The notes: generated by a model from the letters alone, not told the origin. Shown: positions 1 to 7,980, numbered from the stretch's first letter. The stretch is DNA of 20,510 nucleotides from an archaeon (GCA_029563035.1 JAKQTP010000110.1:1-20510), one strand, 5' to 3'. Made by a program: numbers and translations.

Positions 1-41
1 TTTGATAATTTTTCTTGTGCTATAAGACAGCATAGAACAAA

Positions 42-782
42 ATGATAAAAGGCTCAGAATTAACATATAGATTAAATAAATTATGTATTTTTTGTAATAA
101 AAATTTTTTAGCAAAAGTACATAATTCAAAAATTTGTAATGATTGTAAAGAAGAACAAAATAAAAAAATAGATTGTTTATGTGGTTGTGGAAAGAAAGTA
201 AAAAACAAAGGTAAAAAAATTTCCTTAGGTTGTAAATTTCGAGGTAAAACCTATAAGGAAATATATGGAGATAAAATCCCTAAATGTGGATTTAAAAAAG
301 GATTAGAAAATGCTAATTTTACAAGAAATAAATTTGTAGGATGCAAATATAAGAATTCAATAGGGGAAAAATATAGGTCTTCATTAGAGGTAATATTTTC
401 AGAGTTTTTAATTAAAAATAAAATACCTTATGAATATGAAAAACGTTTTTTAATGATGAATGGAAGATATAAAATAATAGATTTTGTATTAAATGATTAT
501 ATTTTTGTTGAAGTTACAGGTTTTGCTTATAAAAAATGGCAAGATGATTTTATAGATAAAATGAAAATTTTAAGAAATTCTACAGAAAATCCTATTTTGA
601 TTTTAACTTATCCTAAACATTTAATTACAAGAAAAATAAAAGAATGTTATATAAAATATGATACTTTTTTTGAATCTATTTATAATGAGGAAAACATTTT
701 AAAAAAAATAAATATGTTTTTCTTTATGAATTACACCAATAAACTTATATTACAACATGAAAAAACAATACATAACTCGTAA
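42..782 (+). CDS. Zinc-finger plus PD-(D/E)XK-like nuclease, possibly a homing endonuclease
   Basis: A 246-residue basic protein. The N-terminal third is cysteine-rich: CIFC near residue 16, CNDC near 33, then CLCGCGKK, which looks like one or two zinc-binding knuckles. The centre carries RSSLE, then YEYEKRF, then IIDFV and FVEVTG, the E...D...ExT spacing expected of a Vsr- or PD-(D/E)XK-type nuclease core. Free-standing phage homing endonucleases often combine a zinc finger with such a core. The 3' end overlaps queD by 26 nt, so it appears inserted at the front of the modification cassette and could be a mobile passenger. The nuclease assignment is inferred from motifs; target and activity are unknown. 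The gene could instead be a repair or restriction-type nuclease. Confidence 0.55.
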   Translation: MIKGSELTYRLNKLCIFCNKNFLAKVHNSKICNDCKEEQNKKIDCLCGCGKKVKNKGKKISLGCKFRGKTYKEIYGDKIPKCGFKKGLENANFTRNKFVGCKYKNSIGEKYRSSLEVIFSEFLIKNKIPYEYEKRFLMMNGRYKIIDFVLNDYIFVEVTGFAYKKWQDDFIDKMKILRNSTENPILILTYPKHLITRKIKECYIKYDTFFESIYNEENILKKINMFFFMNYTNKLILQHEKTIHNS

Positions 783-1308
783 AGGAAATTTTGACTCTGC
801 TCACAGAGTAATGAATGAGAAATTTAAATGTTTTCATATACACGGTCACACCTATTTATATAAACTAGAATTTGAGTTTAATGAAATGGATGAAATTGGA
901 TATGCTATTGATTTTAAAGAAATAAAAAGAGTAGCTTGTCAATGGATTGATGATTTGTTAGACCATGGCGCAATTGTTAATCCAAAAGATGAAATATTTA
1001 TAGAATCTATTACTAAATTAAAAACAAAAATTTGGTATATGTCTTTAAACGGAGAAGGAGAATATTGCAATCCTTCGGTAGAAAATATTGCAAAAGAAAT
1101 TTTCTTAGCAATGGAAATATTATTTTCGAATTATGATAATTTAAAAATACATAAAATTGTAATTCATGAAACTCCAAACTGTTCGACAAAATGTATTAAA
1201 AAATCAATTTCAGAATTTGAAAAAACAAATTGGAAGAATTTAAATGAGAAAAAAGTCTTAGAATATGCAAAAGAAAAAGGTATTTTAGAATATGATGACA
1301 GAATATAA
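757..1308 (+). CDS. queD: QueD, 6-carboxytetrahydropterin synthase
   Basis: Converts 7,8-dihydroneopterin triphosphate to 6-carboxy-5,6,7,8-tetrahydropterin, an early step towards 7-deazaguanines (queuosine precursors and modified phage DNA). Visible family features are FDSAHR (residues 12-17) and CFHIHGH (25-31). These supply the zinc ligands His16, His29 and His31 and the candidate catalytic Cys25. DHGAIVNPKD follows near residue 70, then PSVENIAKEIF near 106 and HETPN near 137. At 183 residues it is somewhat longer than typical bacterial QueD (about 120-150), with an extra charged C-terminal tail. It precedes queC (one gene between) and dpdA, so the product most likely serves DNA modification and not tRNA queuosine. 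The ATG at 757 lies inside the end of the upstream nuclease gene, suggesting translational coupling. Confidence 0.93.
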   Translation: MKKQYITRKGNFDSAHRVMNEKFKCFHIHGHTYLYKLEFEFNEMDEIGYAIDFKEIKRVACQWIDDLLDHGAIVNPKDEIFIESITKLKTKIWYMSLNGEGEYCNPSVENIAKEIFLAMEILFSNYDNLKIHKIVIHETPNCSTKCIKKSISEFEKTNWKNLNEKKVLEYAKEKGILEYDDRI

Positions 1309-1332
1309 TAATAAAAAAATTAAAATAAATTT

Positions 1333-1815
1333 ATGTTTGTAAATAAATATAATATTCAATGGCAATTAACAAGAACAAATTTAAAAAAAATTAAAAATAT
1401 TGAAGAAAAATTTTTAATTTTAGAAGAATTTTATAACAAAAATTTTAATTTACAAAATAAAACCAGAATAATAAATTGGATTAAAGGTTTAATTATAACA
1501 AAAAAATATAATAACATTTTAAATGAAAAATTAAAATTTTATAAAAAAACAAACCCAATAATACAAATAGAAGAAAATAATTTTATTTTAATTTCAGATT
1601 CAAAAAAAATTGAAATTTATAAAGATTTATACAAAAGAAATATAAAATGGCTAAAAAATGGTTATATTAATAAAGACTTAAATGATTTTTTATTATCTTT
1701 ATACAATAGTATCTTATTAAAAGAAAAAATTGTAAAATTTAATAATAAAATACTCAATGAAATAAATTATATAAAAGAAAATAATATAAAAAACAAACAC
1801 AAATTCTTATTTTAA
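1333..1815 (+). CDS. Unknown protein between queD and queC
   Basis: A 160-residue protein, very rich in Lys, Asn and Ile, that I do not recognise. It shows no obvious catalytic motif, signal peptide or membrane span. Predicted character is mostly helical and basic, with long Lys/Asn/Ile-rich helices in the C-terminal half. It sits 24 nt after queD and 4 nt before queC, so it is co-transcribed with the 7-deazaguanine genes. That position alone suggests a link to base modification or DNA binding, but nothing in the sequence proves it. Codon use is even more AT-biased than in queC. Confidence 0.7.
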   Translation: MFVNKYNIQWQLTRTNLKKIKNIEEKFLILEEFYNKNFNLQNKTRIINWIKGLIITKKYNNILNEKLKFYKKTNPIIQIEENNFILISDSKKIEIYKDLYKRNIKWLKNGYINKDLNDFLLSLYNSILLKEKIVKFNNKILNEINYIKENNIKNKHKFLF

Positions 1816-1819
1816 AATT

Positions 1820-2590
1820 ATGAAAAAATTAGCAGTTTTATCTTTATCGGGAGGAATGGACTCTACCTGTTTATTAATTCATTTACTTCAACGTGGTTTT
1901 GAAGTTCATTGTATCTCATTTGATTATGGGCAAAAACATAAGATTGAGTTAGAGAAAGCAAAAGAAAATATTCTTTATCTTAAATCTCAGGAGTTTAAAG
2001 TGCAACAACAAATTGTAGGCCTTTCTTCAATTATGGGTCTTTTCGAATCAGCACTTACAACTCCTGAAATTGATGTACCAGAAGGACATTATGAACAAGA
2101 TAACATGAAGCTTACAGTTGTTCCAAATCGTAATGCTATATTTTCTGCTATCATTTATGGATATGCCTTATCTTTAGCTACTAAATTTGATACTAATGTA
2201 AATATTTCATTAGGTATTCATTCTGGAGACCATGCAGTGTACCCAGATTGTCGTCCAGAATTTAGAGATGCTTTAGAATATGCTTTTAAAATCGGCAATT
2301 GGGATTCTGAAAAAGTCTCTTACTATGTACCTTACTTAGAAGGAAATAAAACCTCTATTCTTGAAGACTGTCTTATAAATTGTCATAGTTTAGGACTTGA
2401 TTTTGATGTAGTTCTAAAAAATACAAATACTTCTTATAACCCAGATTCAAAAGGTCGAGCATCAGGAAAATCAGGTGCTGATATTGAAAGAATTGAAGCA
2501 TTTTTAAATATTAATAGAAAAGACCCGATTGAATATGTTGAGAGTTGGGAGATTGTTTCAAATAATGCAAAAAAAATTCTTAATAAATAA
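1820..2590 (+). CDS. queC: QueC-family ATP-pyrophosphatase lacking the zinc site
   Basis: QueC normally turns 7-carboxy-7-deazaguanine (CDG) into 7-cyano-7-deazaguanine (preQ0) with ATP and ammonia. This 256-residue protein has the PP-loop SGGMDST (residues 10-16), the SFDYGQKH segment, VPNRNAIF, and the GIHSGDHAVYPDCRPEF region, all typical of QueC. The C-terminal zinc motif of the family (four Cys, in the form C..CG.C..C..R) is present in outline, but every ligand is changed: Ser205, Ser215, Ser218 and Asp221, with the flanking TSYNP, GKSG and ER retained. It therefore either folds without zinc or has changed chemistry, for example a CDG-modifying or decarboxylating variant. The family assignment is secure; calling the product preQ0 is not. 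Confidence 0.85.
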   Translation: MKKLAVLSLSGGMDSTCLLIHLLQRGFEVHCISFDYGQKHKIELEKAKENILYLKSQEFKVQQQIVGLSSIMGLFESALTTPEIDVPEGHYEQDNMKLTVVPNRNAIFSAIIYGYALSLATKFDTNVNISLGIHSGDHAVYPDCRPEFRDALEYAFKIGNWDSEKVSYYVPYLEGNKTSILEDCLINCHSLGLDFDVVLKNTNTSYNPDSKGRASGKSGADIERIEAFLNINRKDPIEYVESWEIVSNNAKKILNK

Positions 2591-2608
2591 ATTATTATAC
2601 AAACATAA

Positions 2609-2965
2609 ATGGAAAATATTGAAAAAAAATACATTTCTTGGAAAGAAATCAAATTAAAAATAAAAGATTTTCCAAAAGGAAAGTATTATGGTGTACCAAG
2701 AGGAGGAATGTATATTGCAGCATTATTAAATCCGGTTGATACACCTGAAGAAGCTGATTATATAGTTGATGATTTAATTGATAGTGGTAAAACAGAAGAA
2801 AAATATTTAAAATATAATAAACCATTTTTTTCTTTATTTGATAAAAGAAAAGGAGATAAAAAATGGTTTGTTTTTCCTTGGGAGAAAAAAGATGAATCAG
2901 ACATTGAAGACCATTTATTAAGAATAGCACAATATATGAATATAAAAATAAATATACAAAAATAA
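2609..2965 (+). CDS. Type I phosphoribosyltransferase-like protein
   Basis: A 118-residue protein with YYGVPRGGMYIAALL (residues 26-40), resembling the PPi-loop and first strand of type I phosphoribosyltransferases. The PRPP-binding signature VDDLIDSGKT lies near residues 51-60. The C-terminus carries WFVFPWEKKDESDIEDHLLRI, a segment I associate with phage PRTase domains found near folE- and queC-type genes. It is shorter than stand-alone PRTases (about 150-200 residues) and may lack a full hood. It lies between queC and dpdA with gaps of 18 and 2 nt, so it belongs to the base-modification operon. A role in salvaging or charging a deazaguanine or guanine base is an inference; the substrate cannot be read from the sequence. 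Confidence 0.75.
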   Translation: MENIEKKYISWKEIKLKIKDFPKGKYYGVPRGGMYIAALLNPVDTPEEADYIVDDLIDSGKTEEKYLKYNKPFFSLFDKRKGDKKWFVFPWEKKDESDIEDHLLRIAQYMNIKINIQK

Positions 2966-2967
2966 AT

Positions 2968-4176
2968 ATGAAAAAAATTATATACATACCTTCTTTTTCT
3001 GCAGGTGTTCAAGGTAATTACGCAAAAAAAAATGGTTATTTTTGCAATGATATTCCTGCGAGATTTTGGCAAAGTGATTATCCTTTTAGACCTTATAAAA
3101 ATTTCTTGTTAACAGCAGGGCATGATTATAAAAAAATGGATACAAGAGAAAGGTTTGGTTTAAATAATGGTAGTTTAGTATTTGGCGACTCTGGTGGTTA
3201 TCAAATTGCTTCTGGTGCTATTAAGTGGGATTTATCTATAAGACAACAAATATTTGAGTGGTTAGAGCATAATTCTGATATTGCTATGAATTTAGATATA
3301 CCACCAAGAATGAAATACGAAGGAAGATATGAAGAGTGTTTAAAAATATCTACAGAGAATTTTAAATATTTTTATGAAAATCAAAGTAGAAAAACTAATT
3401 TTTTAAATGTCTTACAAGGTAATAATTTAAAAAGTTTTGAAAATTGGTATAACCAAATAAAAAGTTTTGAATTTCAAGGGTGGAGTATAGGTGGAGTAAT
3501 TAATAATACTTTTAAATTAATAATTTCAATTGTTGTTTTATCAAAATATAAAGAATTTTCAAAAAAAAATAATAAATATTTGCATATTTTAGGGACTACA
3601 AGAATTGTTGATTTTATTTTATTAAACCAAACACAAAAATCTTTAGAAGAAATGGGTGTAAATATTCAAGTTACAACTGATAGTTCAACACCAAGCCGTG
3701 CTACGGTATTTGGTAATATGTATTTTGGGTATGATTTAAAAAAGATGTCTTATATTTCTAAACATTTCAAGAGAGATATGTTTTCTGATTACAAAGAAAT
3801 AATACCAATGCCTTATACTTCAGAATTTAGTAATATATTAAATGAGAAAGGAATGACTCTTAATGAGGTATGTGAATTTGGAAATGATGGTTACCTCGCA
3901 ATGACACATAATAATCTATATGTATTCTTAGAATCTATAGATAAGATAAATTATTATATGGATGCTCCACAATATCTTAAAGAGCAAATATTTGATAAAG
4001 ATATATTATGGTTATGTGATGTGATAGATAAAATTATCAAAGATGAGAATCCAGAAAAAGTTTTCTTGAAAAATGAGATGAGAATAAAACAAATAGCTAA
4101 TAAATTGGATTTACTTGATGTTGAACAACAAAAGATAACAACAAATAATTCTATGTTTAAAATTATAACTGAATAA
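2968..4176 (+). CDS. dpdA: DpdA-type DNA guanine transglycosylase
   Basis: Predicted to exchange guanine in DNA for a 7-deazaguanine base, the DNA counterpart of tRNA-guanine transglycosylase (TGT). TGT landmarks appear in order over 402 residues: FGDSGGYQ (72-79; Asp74 matches the TGT aspartate of DSGGFQ), NLDIPP (108-113), NVLQG (147-151; TGT VQGG), GWSIGG (171-176; TGT GLAIGG) and TTDSSTPSR (236-244; Asp238 is the candidate nucleophile, equivalent to the aspartate before PTR in TGT). The C-terminal Cys/His zinc site of tRNA TGTs is absent, which fits DpdA. It follows the PRTase by 2 nt and precedes the sliding clamp by 11 nt. I cannot assign the DpdA subfamily. Confidence 0.85.
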   Translation: MKKIIYIPSFSAGVQGNYAKKNGYFCNDIPARFWQSDYPFRPYKNFLLTAGHDYKKMDTRERFGLNNGSLVFGDSGGYQIASGAIKWDLSIRQQIFEWLEHNSDIAMNLDIPPRMKYEGRYEECLKISTENFKYFYENQSRKTNFLNVLQGNNLKSFENWYNQIKSFEFQGWSIGGVINNTFKLIISIVVLSKYKEFSKKNNKYLHILGTTRIVDFILLNQTQKSLEEMGVNIQVTTDSSTPSRATVFGNMYFGYDLKKMSYISKHFKRDMFSDYKEIIPMPYTSEFSNILNEKGMTLNEVCEFGNDGYLAMTHNNLYVFLESIDKINYYMDAPQYLKEQIFDKDILWLCDVIDKIIKDENPEKVFLKNEMRIKQIANKLDLLDVEQQKITTNNSMFKIITE

Positions 4177-4187
4177 AAAATAAGAAT

Positions 4188-4940
4188 ATGCAAAAAGACA
4201 AATTATTAAAGACAATCGGGAGATATTTTATGAATGGACAATGTGATAAAGCTGTTCTTAAAATAAAGGATAAAATATTAGAATCACATTTCTTTGATAA
4301 TTCAGAACAATGTGTAGGTACAATTAAGGTAAAAGATTTTGATTTGCAAGATAGTGTTCTTGGTTTAGGTTCAACTCAATCATTCTTAAATATATTAAAA
4401 CCTTTCGGCGAAGAAATTAAATTTAAGATAGAGGGCGAAGATAATAATAGTTCTAAGATATTAATGTCGGATGGGATATTTAATAGTAGATATTATTTAT
4501 TTGATAAATCAGTTATACCTCAAATAGAAATAGATAAAGAAGGCTTAGGTGATTTAGTTTTAGAGTTTAATTTAAATACAGAGTTTATTTCTAATTTTAA
4601 GAAAGCAAAAGACGCTATTTCAGATTCAAAACATTTTGCTATTATAAGTGATAATAAAAATACGAGGTGCGTAATTAATTATAACCAACAAACAAACAAT
4701 CATATTTTATTTAAATTTGAGCCAAAAATAAAAGAAAGTGATAATATTAAATTAGCTTTCGATACTCAGGTATTTAGTGAGGTTATAAATTCAAATATGG
4801 ATTTCACAGAAGCCACTCTACAAATATTTGCAAACTGTAAAGATTTTGAAAATATTTTATTAATTTTGTTCAAAGGTAGTGATTGGGAATCTAGCTATTA
4901 TATTATACCAAAGATTTTACAAAATAAAGAAGAGGAATAA
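4188..4940 (+). CDS. Sliding clamp, T4 gp45-like
   Basis: A 250-residue acidic protein. It is slightly longer than T4 gp45 (228) and has the clamp-like pattern of alternating strands, with VKDFDLQDSVLGLGSTQSFLNIL near residues 48-70 and a beta-rich second half ending in a hydrophobic YYIIPKIL. Sequence identity to known clamps is low by eye. The call rests on the fold-like pattern and on context: both clamp-loader subunits follow within 2.3 kb, as in T4 (45-44-62). It would encircle DNA and tether the polymerase, and in T4 gp45 also activates late transcription. A divergent unrelated beta protein is the main alternative. Confidence 0.65.
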   Translation: MQKDKLLKTIGRYFMNGQCDKAVLKIKDKILESHFFDNSEQCVGTIKVKDFDLQDSVLGLGSTQSFLNILKPFGEEIKFKIEGEDNNSSKILMSDGIFNSRYYLFDKSVIPQIEIDKEGLGDLVLEFNLNTEFISNFKKAKDAISDSKHFAIISDNKNTRCVINYNQQTNNHILFKFEPKIKESDNIKLAFDTQVFSEVINSNMDFTEATLQIFANCKDFENILLILFKGSDWESSYYIIPKILQNKEEE

Positions 4941-4979
4941 ATTATAAAAAATTATAAGAACATTTAAAATCAATTAATT

Positions 4980-5183
4980 ATGTGGCAAAAATGTCCAATT
5001 TGTAATGGTACAGGTGTAATAAATAATATTGTATCCTCATCAAGTTTCAATAAATGTACAACTTGTGATGGGGCAAAAATTATATCTGAATTAACTGGTT
5101 TGCCACCAAAATTAAATAAAAAAGAATCTAATGATGTGAGAAATATATTTTCTGAGTTTAATAAAAATATAAAAGATGTCTAA
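4980..5183 (+). CDS. Small zinc-finger protein, DnaJ-type CxxCxGxG
   Basis: A 67-residue protein with CPICNGTG (residues 5-12) and CTTCDGAK (near 26-33). This pair of CxxCxG knuckles resembles half of a DnaJ cysteine-rich domain and probably binds one zinc ion. The C-terminal half is charged and without recognisable motifs. It overlaps the clamp-loader start by 8 nt and sits between the clamp and clamp-loader genes, so it is probably translated together with the replication genes. Function is unknown; a small accessory or anti-host factor is possible. Confidence 0.7.
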   Translation: MWQKCPICNGTGVINNIVSSSSFNKCTTCDGAKIISELTGLPPKLNKKESNDVRNIFSEFNKNIKDV

Positions 5184-6096
5184 ACAAGATATTTGGGTAG
5201 AAAAATACCGTCCTAAAAATATAGATGATATAATTGGGCAAGATGATTTTAAGAAAAAGATGAAAAAACATCTTGAGGAGAAGGTTATACCAAATCTATT
5301 ATTTTATTGTCCTACTCCAGGAACAGGCAAGACAACCACAGGCAAAGTTTTAATAAAAGAATTAGATGCTCATTCACTTTATATAAATGCAGCAGATGAG
5401 AATAATGTAGAGGTTGTTAGAGGCAGAATAAAAACTTTTGCACAAACACAATCTATGAAAGGAAAATATAAAATTGTTTTCTTAGATGAGTTTAGTTGGT
5501 TTACAAAGAATGCACAATCTATATTATTTTCAATGATGGAAGAATATAGTGATAGATGTCGTTTTATATTAACAGGAAATTATTTAGATAAGATATTGCC
5601 TCCAATATTATCAAGGTGCCAAAAATATAAATTAACACCTCCTGATAAAAAAGATGTAAAAAATAGATTAGAATATATTTGTAGAGAAGAAAATATAATT
5701 TATAATATAGATGATTTAGATAAGGTAATTGATTCTGCCTACCCTGATATAAGAGATTGCATTCAAGAGCTACAAACTAATTGTATTGATGGAGAATTAA
5801 AAATATCAAAACAAAAGACAACATCTAATTATTATGATAAATTAATAGATATTTTAAAATCAAAATCTAAGAGCAGATTTTTAGATATAAGAAAATTGAT
5901 AAATGAGAATGATGTACAAGAATGGGAACAACTTCTAAAACAAATGTATCTTAGTGTAGAGGATTGGGCAAGAGGTAAAGAATTAAATTGTATAATTTAT
6001 TTATCTAGATGCACGGTTGATATTCAATTTATACCCCAAGAGTTGAAAGAAATTGTATTTATGGAATGTATTGGTGAGATTTTAAATGAGATATAA
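5176..6096 (+). CDS. Clamp-loader large subunit, AAA+ ATPase, T4 gp44-like
   Basis: Loads the sliding clamp using ATP. The 306 residues open with WVEKYRPKNIDDIIGQ (7-22), the RFC/gp44 signature. Walker A PTPGTGKTT (46-54) and Walker B IVFLDEF (100-106) follow, the latter with DEF in place of the DEAD box, as in T4 gp44. Sensor 1 is TGN (133-135) and the SRC arginine-finger motif is SRC (146-148). The C-terminal third is helical, as expected of the collar. Length and motif order match T4 gp44 (319 residues) and archaeal RFC small subunits. Its partner is probably the product of 6648-7145. Confidence 0.93.
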   Translation: MSKQDIWVEKYRPKNIDDIIGQDDFKKKMKKHLEEKVIPNLLFYCPTPGTGKTTTGKVLIKELDAHSLYINAADENNVEVVRGRIKTFAQTQSMKGKYKIVFLDEFSWFTKNAQSILFSMMEEYSDRCRFILTGNYLDKILPPILSRCQKYKLTPPDKKDVKNRLEYICREENIIYNIDDLDKVIDSAYPDIRDCIQELQTNCIDGELKISKQKTTSNYYDKLIDILKSKSKSRFLDIRKLINENDVQEWEQLLKQMYLSVEDWARGKELNCIIYLSRCTVDIQFIPQELKEIVFMECIGEILNEI

Positions 6097-6324
6097 ATGG
6101 TGTTTATAATAAAATTCTCAATAATCATCACAATATTATTTTTATTTTTGTATTTAAAAATATTACAAGATATTATTAGATACAATACTGATTTTAAAAA
6201 CAGAATCATATTTAGCTCTGGTGCAGAAAATGTAAATAAAATTAAAAAAAGAATACTCTTATTTTTTAGATTATTATATTTGTTGTTTAATTTTATCTTA
6301 ATTTATATATACTTTAAACTTTAA
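6097..6324 (+). CDS. Small inner-membrane protein, two transmembrane segments
   Basis: A 75-residue protein with hydrophobic stretches at about residues 2-22 and 52-72, separated by a basic loop (KNRI...NVNKIKKR). The start codon directly follows the stop of the clamp-loader gene with no gap, and the gene ends 4 nt before the next, so it fits the packed operon. No family is recognised. A membrane anchor, a superinfection or lysis-timing protein, or a chance ORF are all possible. The perfect fit into the gap argues for a real gene. Confidence 0.5.
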   Translation: MVFIIKFSIIITILFLFLYLKILQDIIRYNTDFKNRIIFSSGAENVNKIKKRILLFFRLLYLLFNFILIYIYFKL

Positions 6325-6328
6325 AAAA

Positions 6329-6640
6329 ATGCAAGAATTACAAAAATTAAAAACAATTATTTCTAATATTCCACAATTCAAAAAAAGGAAGAATGGAACC
6401 TTTGGAAATAATGTAGAGGCTACATTACTCACCAAAGAACAATTAGATGCTATTAAAGAAACTTATTCTCTAAGAGATATTAAAATTAATGTTACAGGCA
6501 TAGGTTGTTCTGTATATGATGAAAAAATGCAAAATAATCCTAAAGAAACAAATACATATAGAGGAATGGTTTTAGAATTATATTCTATTGCATATACCTT
6601 AGATGATAGATTATTTTTTAAAGGTAAAATAATTAACTAA
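6329..6640 (+). CDS. Unknown protein in the replication operon
   Basis: A 103-residue protein with no family I recognise. It has a charged helical N-terminus (about 1-20), a TFGNNVEATLLTKEQLDAIKETY segment, and a C-terminal half that looks like alternating beta strands ending in LDDRLFFKGKIIN. No metal-binding or catalytic signature is visible. It lies between the clamp-loader subunits (T4 has 44 directly next to 62), 4 nt after a small membrane-protein gene and 7 nt before the gp62-like gene, so it is co-expressed with replication functions. Confidence 0.65.
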   Translation: MQELQKLKTIISNIPQFKKRKNGTFGNNVEATLLTKEQLDAIKETYSLRDIKINVTGIGCSVYDEKMQNNPKETNTYRGMVLELYSIAYTLDDRLFFKGKIIN

Positions 6641-6647
6641 ATATAAA

Positions 6648-7145
6648 ATGTTTAAGGTAACAGGTGGGTTAAAAAAAATAGAGCCAGAAATTGAGATGGC
6701 TAAAAAAAATATAACTCCTCTTGATTATATTTCTTGGTTGACAGATAAGAAAAGAAAGTGGGATGCTTTAGATGAAATAGAACAGAAACAATTCGCTCCA
6801 TTTATAATACTTAAATGGCTATCTATGTCTCAGGATTTAACTCCTTATATTTCTGTTATAATAAAATATACAATAGGAGTATTAGATTCACAGCAGATAT
6901 ATATGTTTTTATATTATTTACTACCTAAACAGAAGTTTTATTATAACTATGTAAAAAAAAATAAAACTGAAAAGTATAATAAAGAATTATTAGATATCTT
7001 TGTCGCAGAATATCAATTATCAAGAAGAGAAATATCTAATTACTTAGATATTTATAAAACAAATAAAGAGCATATTAAGAAGGTTATTTCTAAATATGGA
7101 TTAACAGAAAAGGAAGTTGATAAAATTTTAAAAGAAACTAAATGA
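6648..7145 (+). CDS. Clamp-loader small subunit, T4 gp62-like
   Basis: A 165-residue helical protein. PFIILKWLSMSQDLTPYIS (near 48-66) and the YYLLPKQKFYYNYVKKNK block (near 88-105) resemble the conserved core of gp62-type clamp-loader small subunits, where a Leu-Pro-(Lys/Arg) turn followed by aromatic and basic residues is typical. The C-terminus is a helix-turn segment (LSRREISNYLDIYK... KYGLTEKEVDKILKE). It stops inside the DHFR start with an ATGA overlap. Location a short distance after the gp44-like ATPase supports the call. Sequence similarity is low, so confidence depends on context. Confidence 0.65.
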   Translation: MFKVTGGLKKIEPEIEMAKKNITPLDYISWLTDKKRKWDALDEIEQKQFAPFIILKWLSMSQDLTPYISVIIKYTIGVLDSQQIYMFLYYLLPKQKFYYNYVKKNKTEKYNKELLDIFVAEYQLSRREISNYLDIYKTNKEHIKKVISKYGLTEKEVDKILKETK

Positions 7146-7639
7146 ATATTAATATAATTGTTGCAGCATCTAAAAACCATGTTATTGGCTTAGATAATAC
7201 TATCCCATGGAGATGTCCAAGTGATTTAAAACGATTCAAAAAATTAACTAAAGGTCATCATATATTGATGGGCAGAAAAACATTTGAATCTCTTCCGGGT
7301 CTATTACCTAATAGAACACATTTAATTATCACAAGAGATTTAAATCCAATTTCATTAGATGAGAACACTATGTATTTTAATTCTATATTAGATGCTATTA
7401 ATTATGCTTATTATAATAATGAAGAAGAATTATTTATTATCGGCGGAGGAGAAATTTATAAACAATGTATTAATATTTGTAATAAAATTTACTTCACTAT
7501 TATAGATTGCAATATAAAAGGAGACTCTTATTTTAAATTTAATGAAGATGATTTCTTACTTCAAACAAAAGAGTTTATTGTTAAAGATGATGCCGGAGAT
7601 GAATTTGATTCTCAATTTTTTATATATGAAAAAATATGA
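7142..7639 (+). CDS. folA: Dihydrofolate reductase
   Basis: Reduces dihydrofolate to tetrahydrofolate with NADPH, supplying one-carbon units for phage thymidylate synthesis. The 165 residues show all DHFR blocks: IIVAASKNHVIGLDNTIPW (5-23, including the Met20-loop region), DLKRFKKLTKG (28-38, with the substrate-binding acidic residue at Asp28), MGRKTFESLP (43-52), the NADPH-binding IIGGGEIYKQ (about 102-111), and GDSYF near the C-terminus. Length matches bacterial enzymes. Start and stop overlap both neighbours by 4 nt (ATGA), typical of translational coupling. Confidence 0.96.
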   Translation: MNINIIVAASKNHVIGLDNTIPWRCPSDLKRFKKLTKGHHILMGRKTFESLPGLLPNRTHLIITRDLNPISLDENTMYFNSILDAINYAYYNNEEELFIIGGGEIYKQCINICNKIYFTIIDCNIKGDSYFKFNEDDFLLQTKEFIVKDDAGDEFDSQFFIYEKI

Positions 7640-7980
7640 GTTACACAATAAATCTAACCGAGAAAAACAGAGAAAAAAATGTAAAAATGTTCTTGGAGGC
7701 TAAAAAAATAAGTAAGAGTATAAAGTTAGATGAATTAGATTGCAGGAAATCTTGGACAAGACAAACTACTAATTTTTCTTTTGATAATATTTTTCAAAAA
7801 TGTTTATATGAGGCAAAATTTAGCTTAGTTGTGAAGCATCAAATTGATAATAATTTTTGTTTTTCAATAGCAACAGAACGTGAAGTGAATATGCCTGTTT
7901 ATTTCATTTGGATATATCTAGATTATGAATCTGGAAAAAGCTTATTAGGTAAGTATGAAATTATAATACCTAAGATTTAA
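7636..7980 (+). CDS. Unknown protein downstream of DHFR
   Basis: A 114-residue soluble protein that I do not recognise. The N-terminal third is basic and helical (EKNREKNVKMFLEAKKISKSIK). The C-terminal part is strand-rich with aromatic residues (VYFIWIYLDYESGKSLLGKYEIIIPK). There are only two or three cysteines and no metal motif. It overlaps the DHFR stop by 4 nt, and its stop is directly followed by the next start, so it is a normal member of the operon. Confidence 0.65.
   Translation: MSYTINLTEKNREKNVKMFLEAKKISKSIKLDELDCRKSWTRQTTNFSFDNIFQKCLYEAKFSLVVKHQIDNNFCFSIATEREVNMPVYFIWIYLDYESGKSLLGKYEIIIPKI

Noticed and set aside
2649..3072. Minus-strand ORFs opposite the PRTase and dpdA start
   Set aside because: They are antisense shadows of genes with clear catalytic motifs, and their products are low-complexity hydrophobic strings typical of AT-rich antisense frames.
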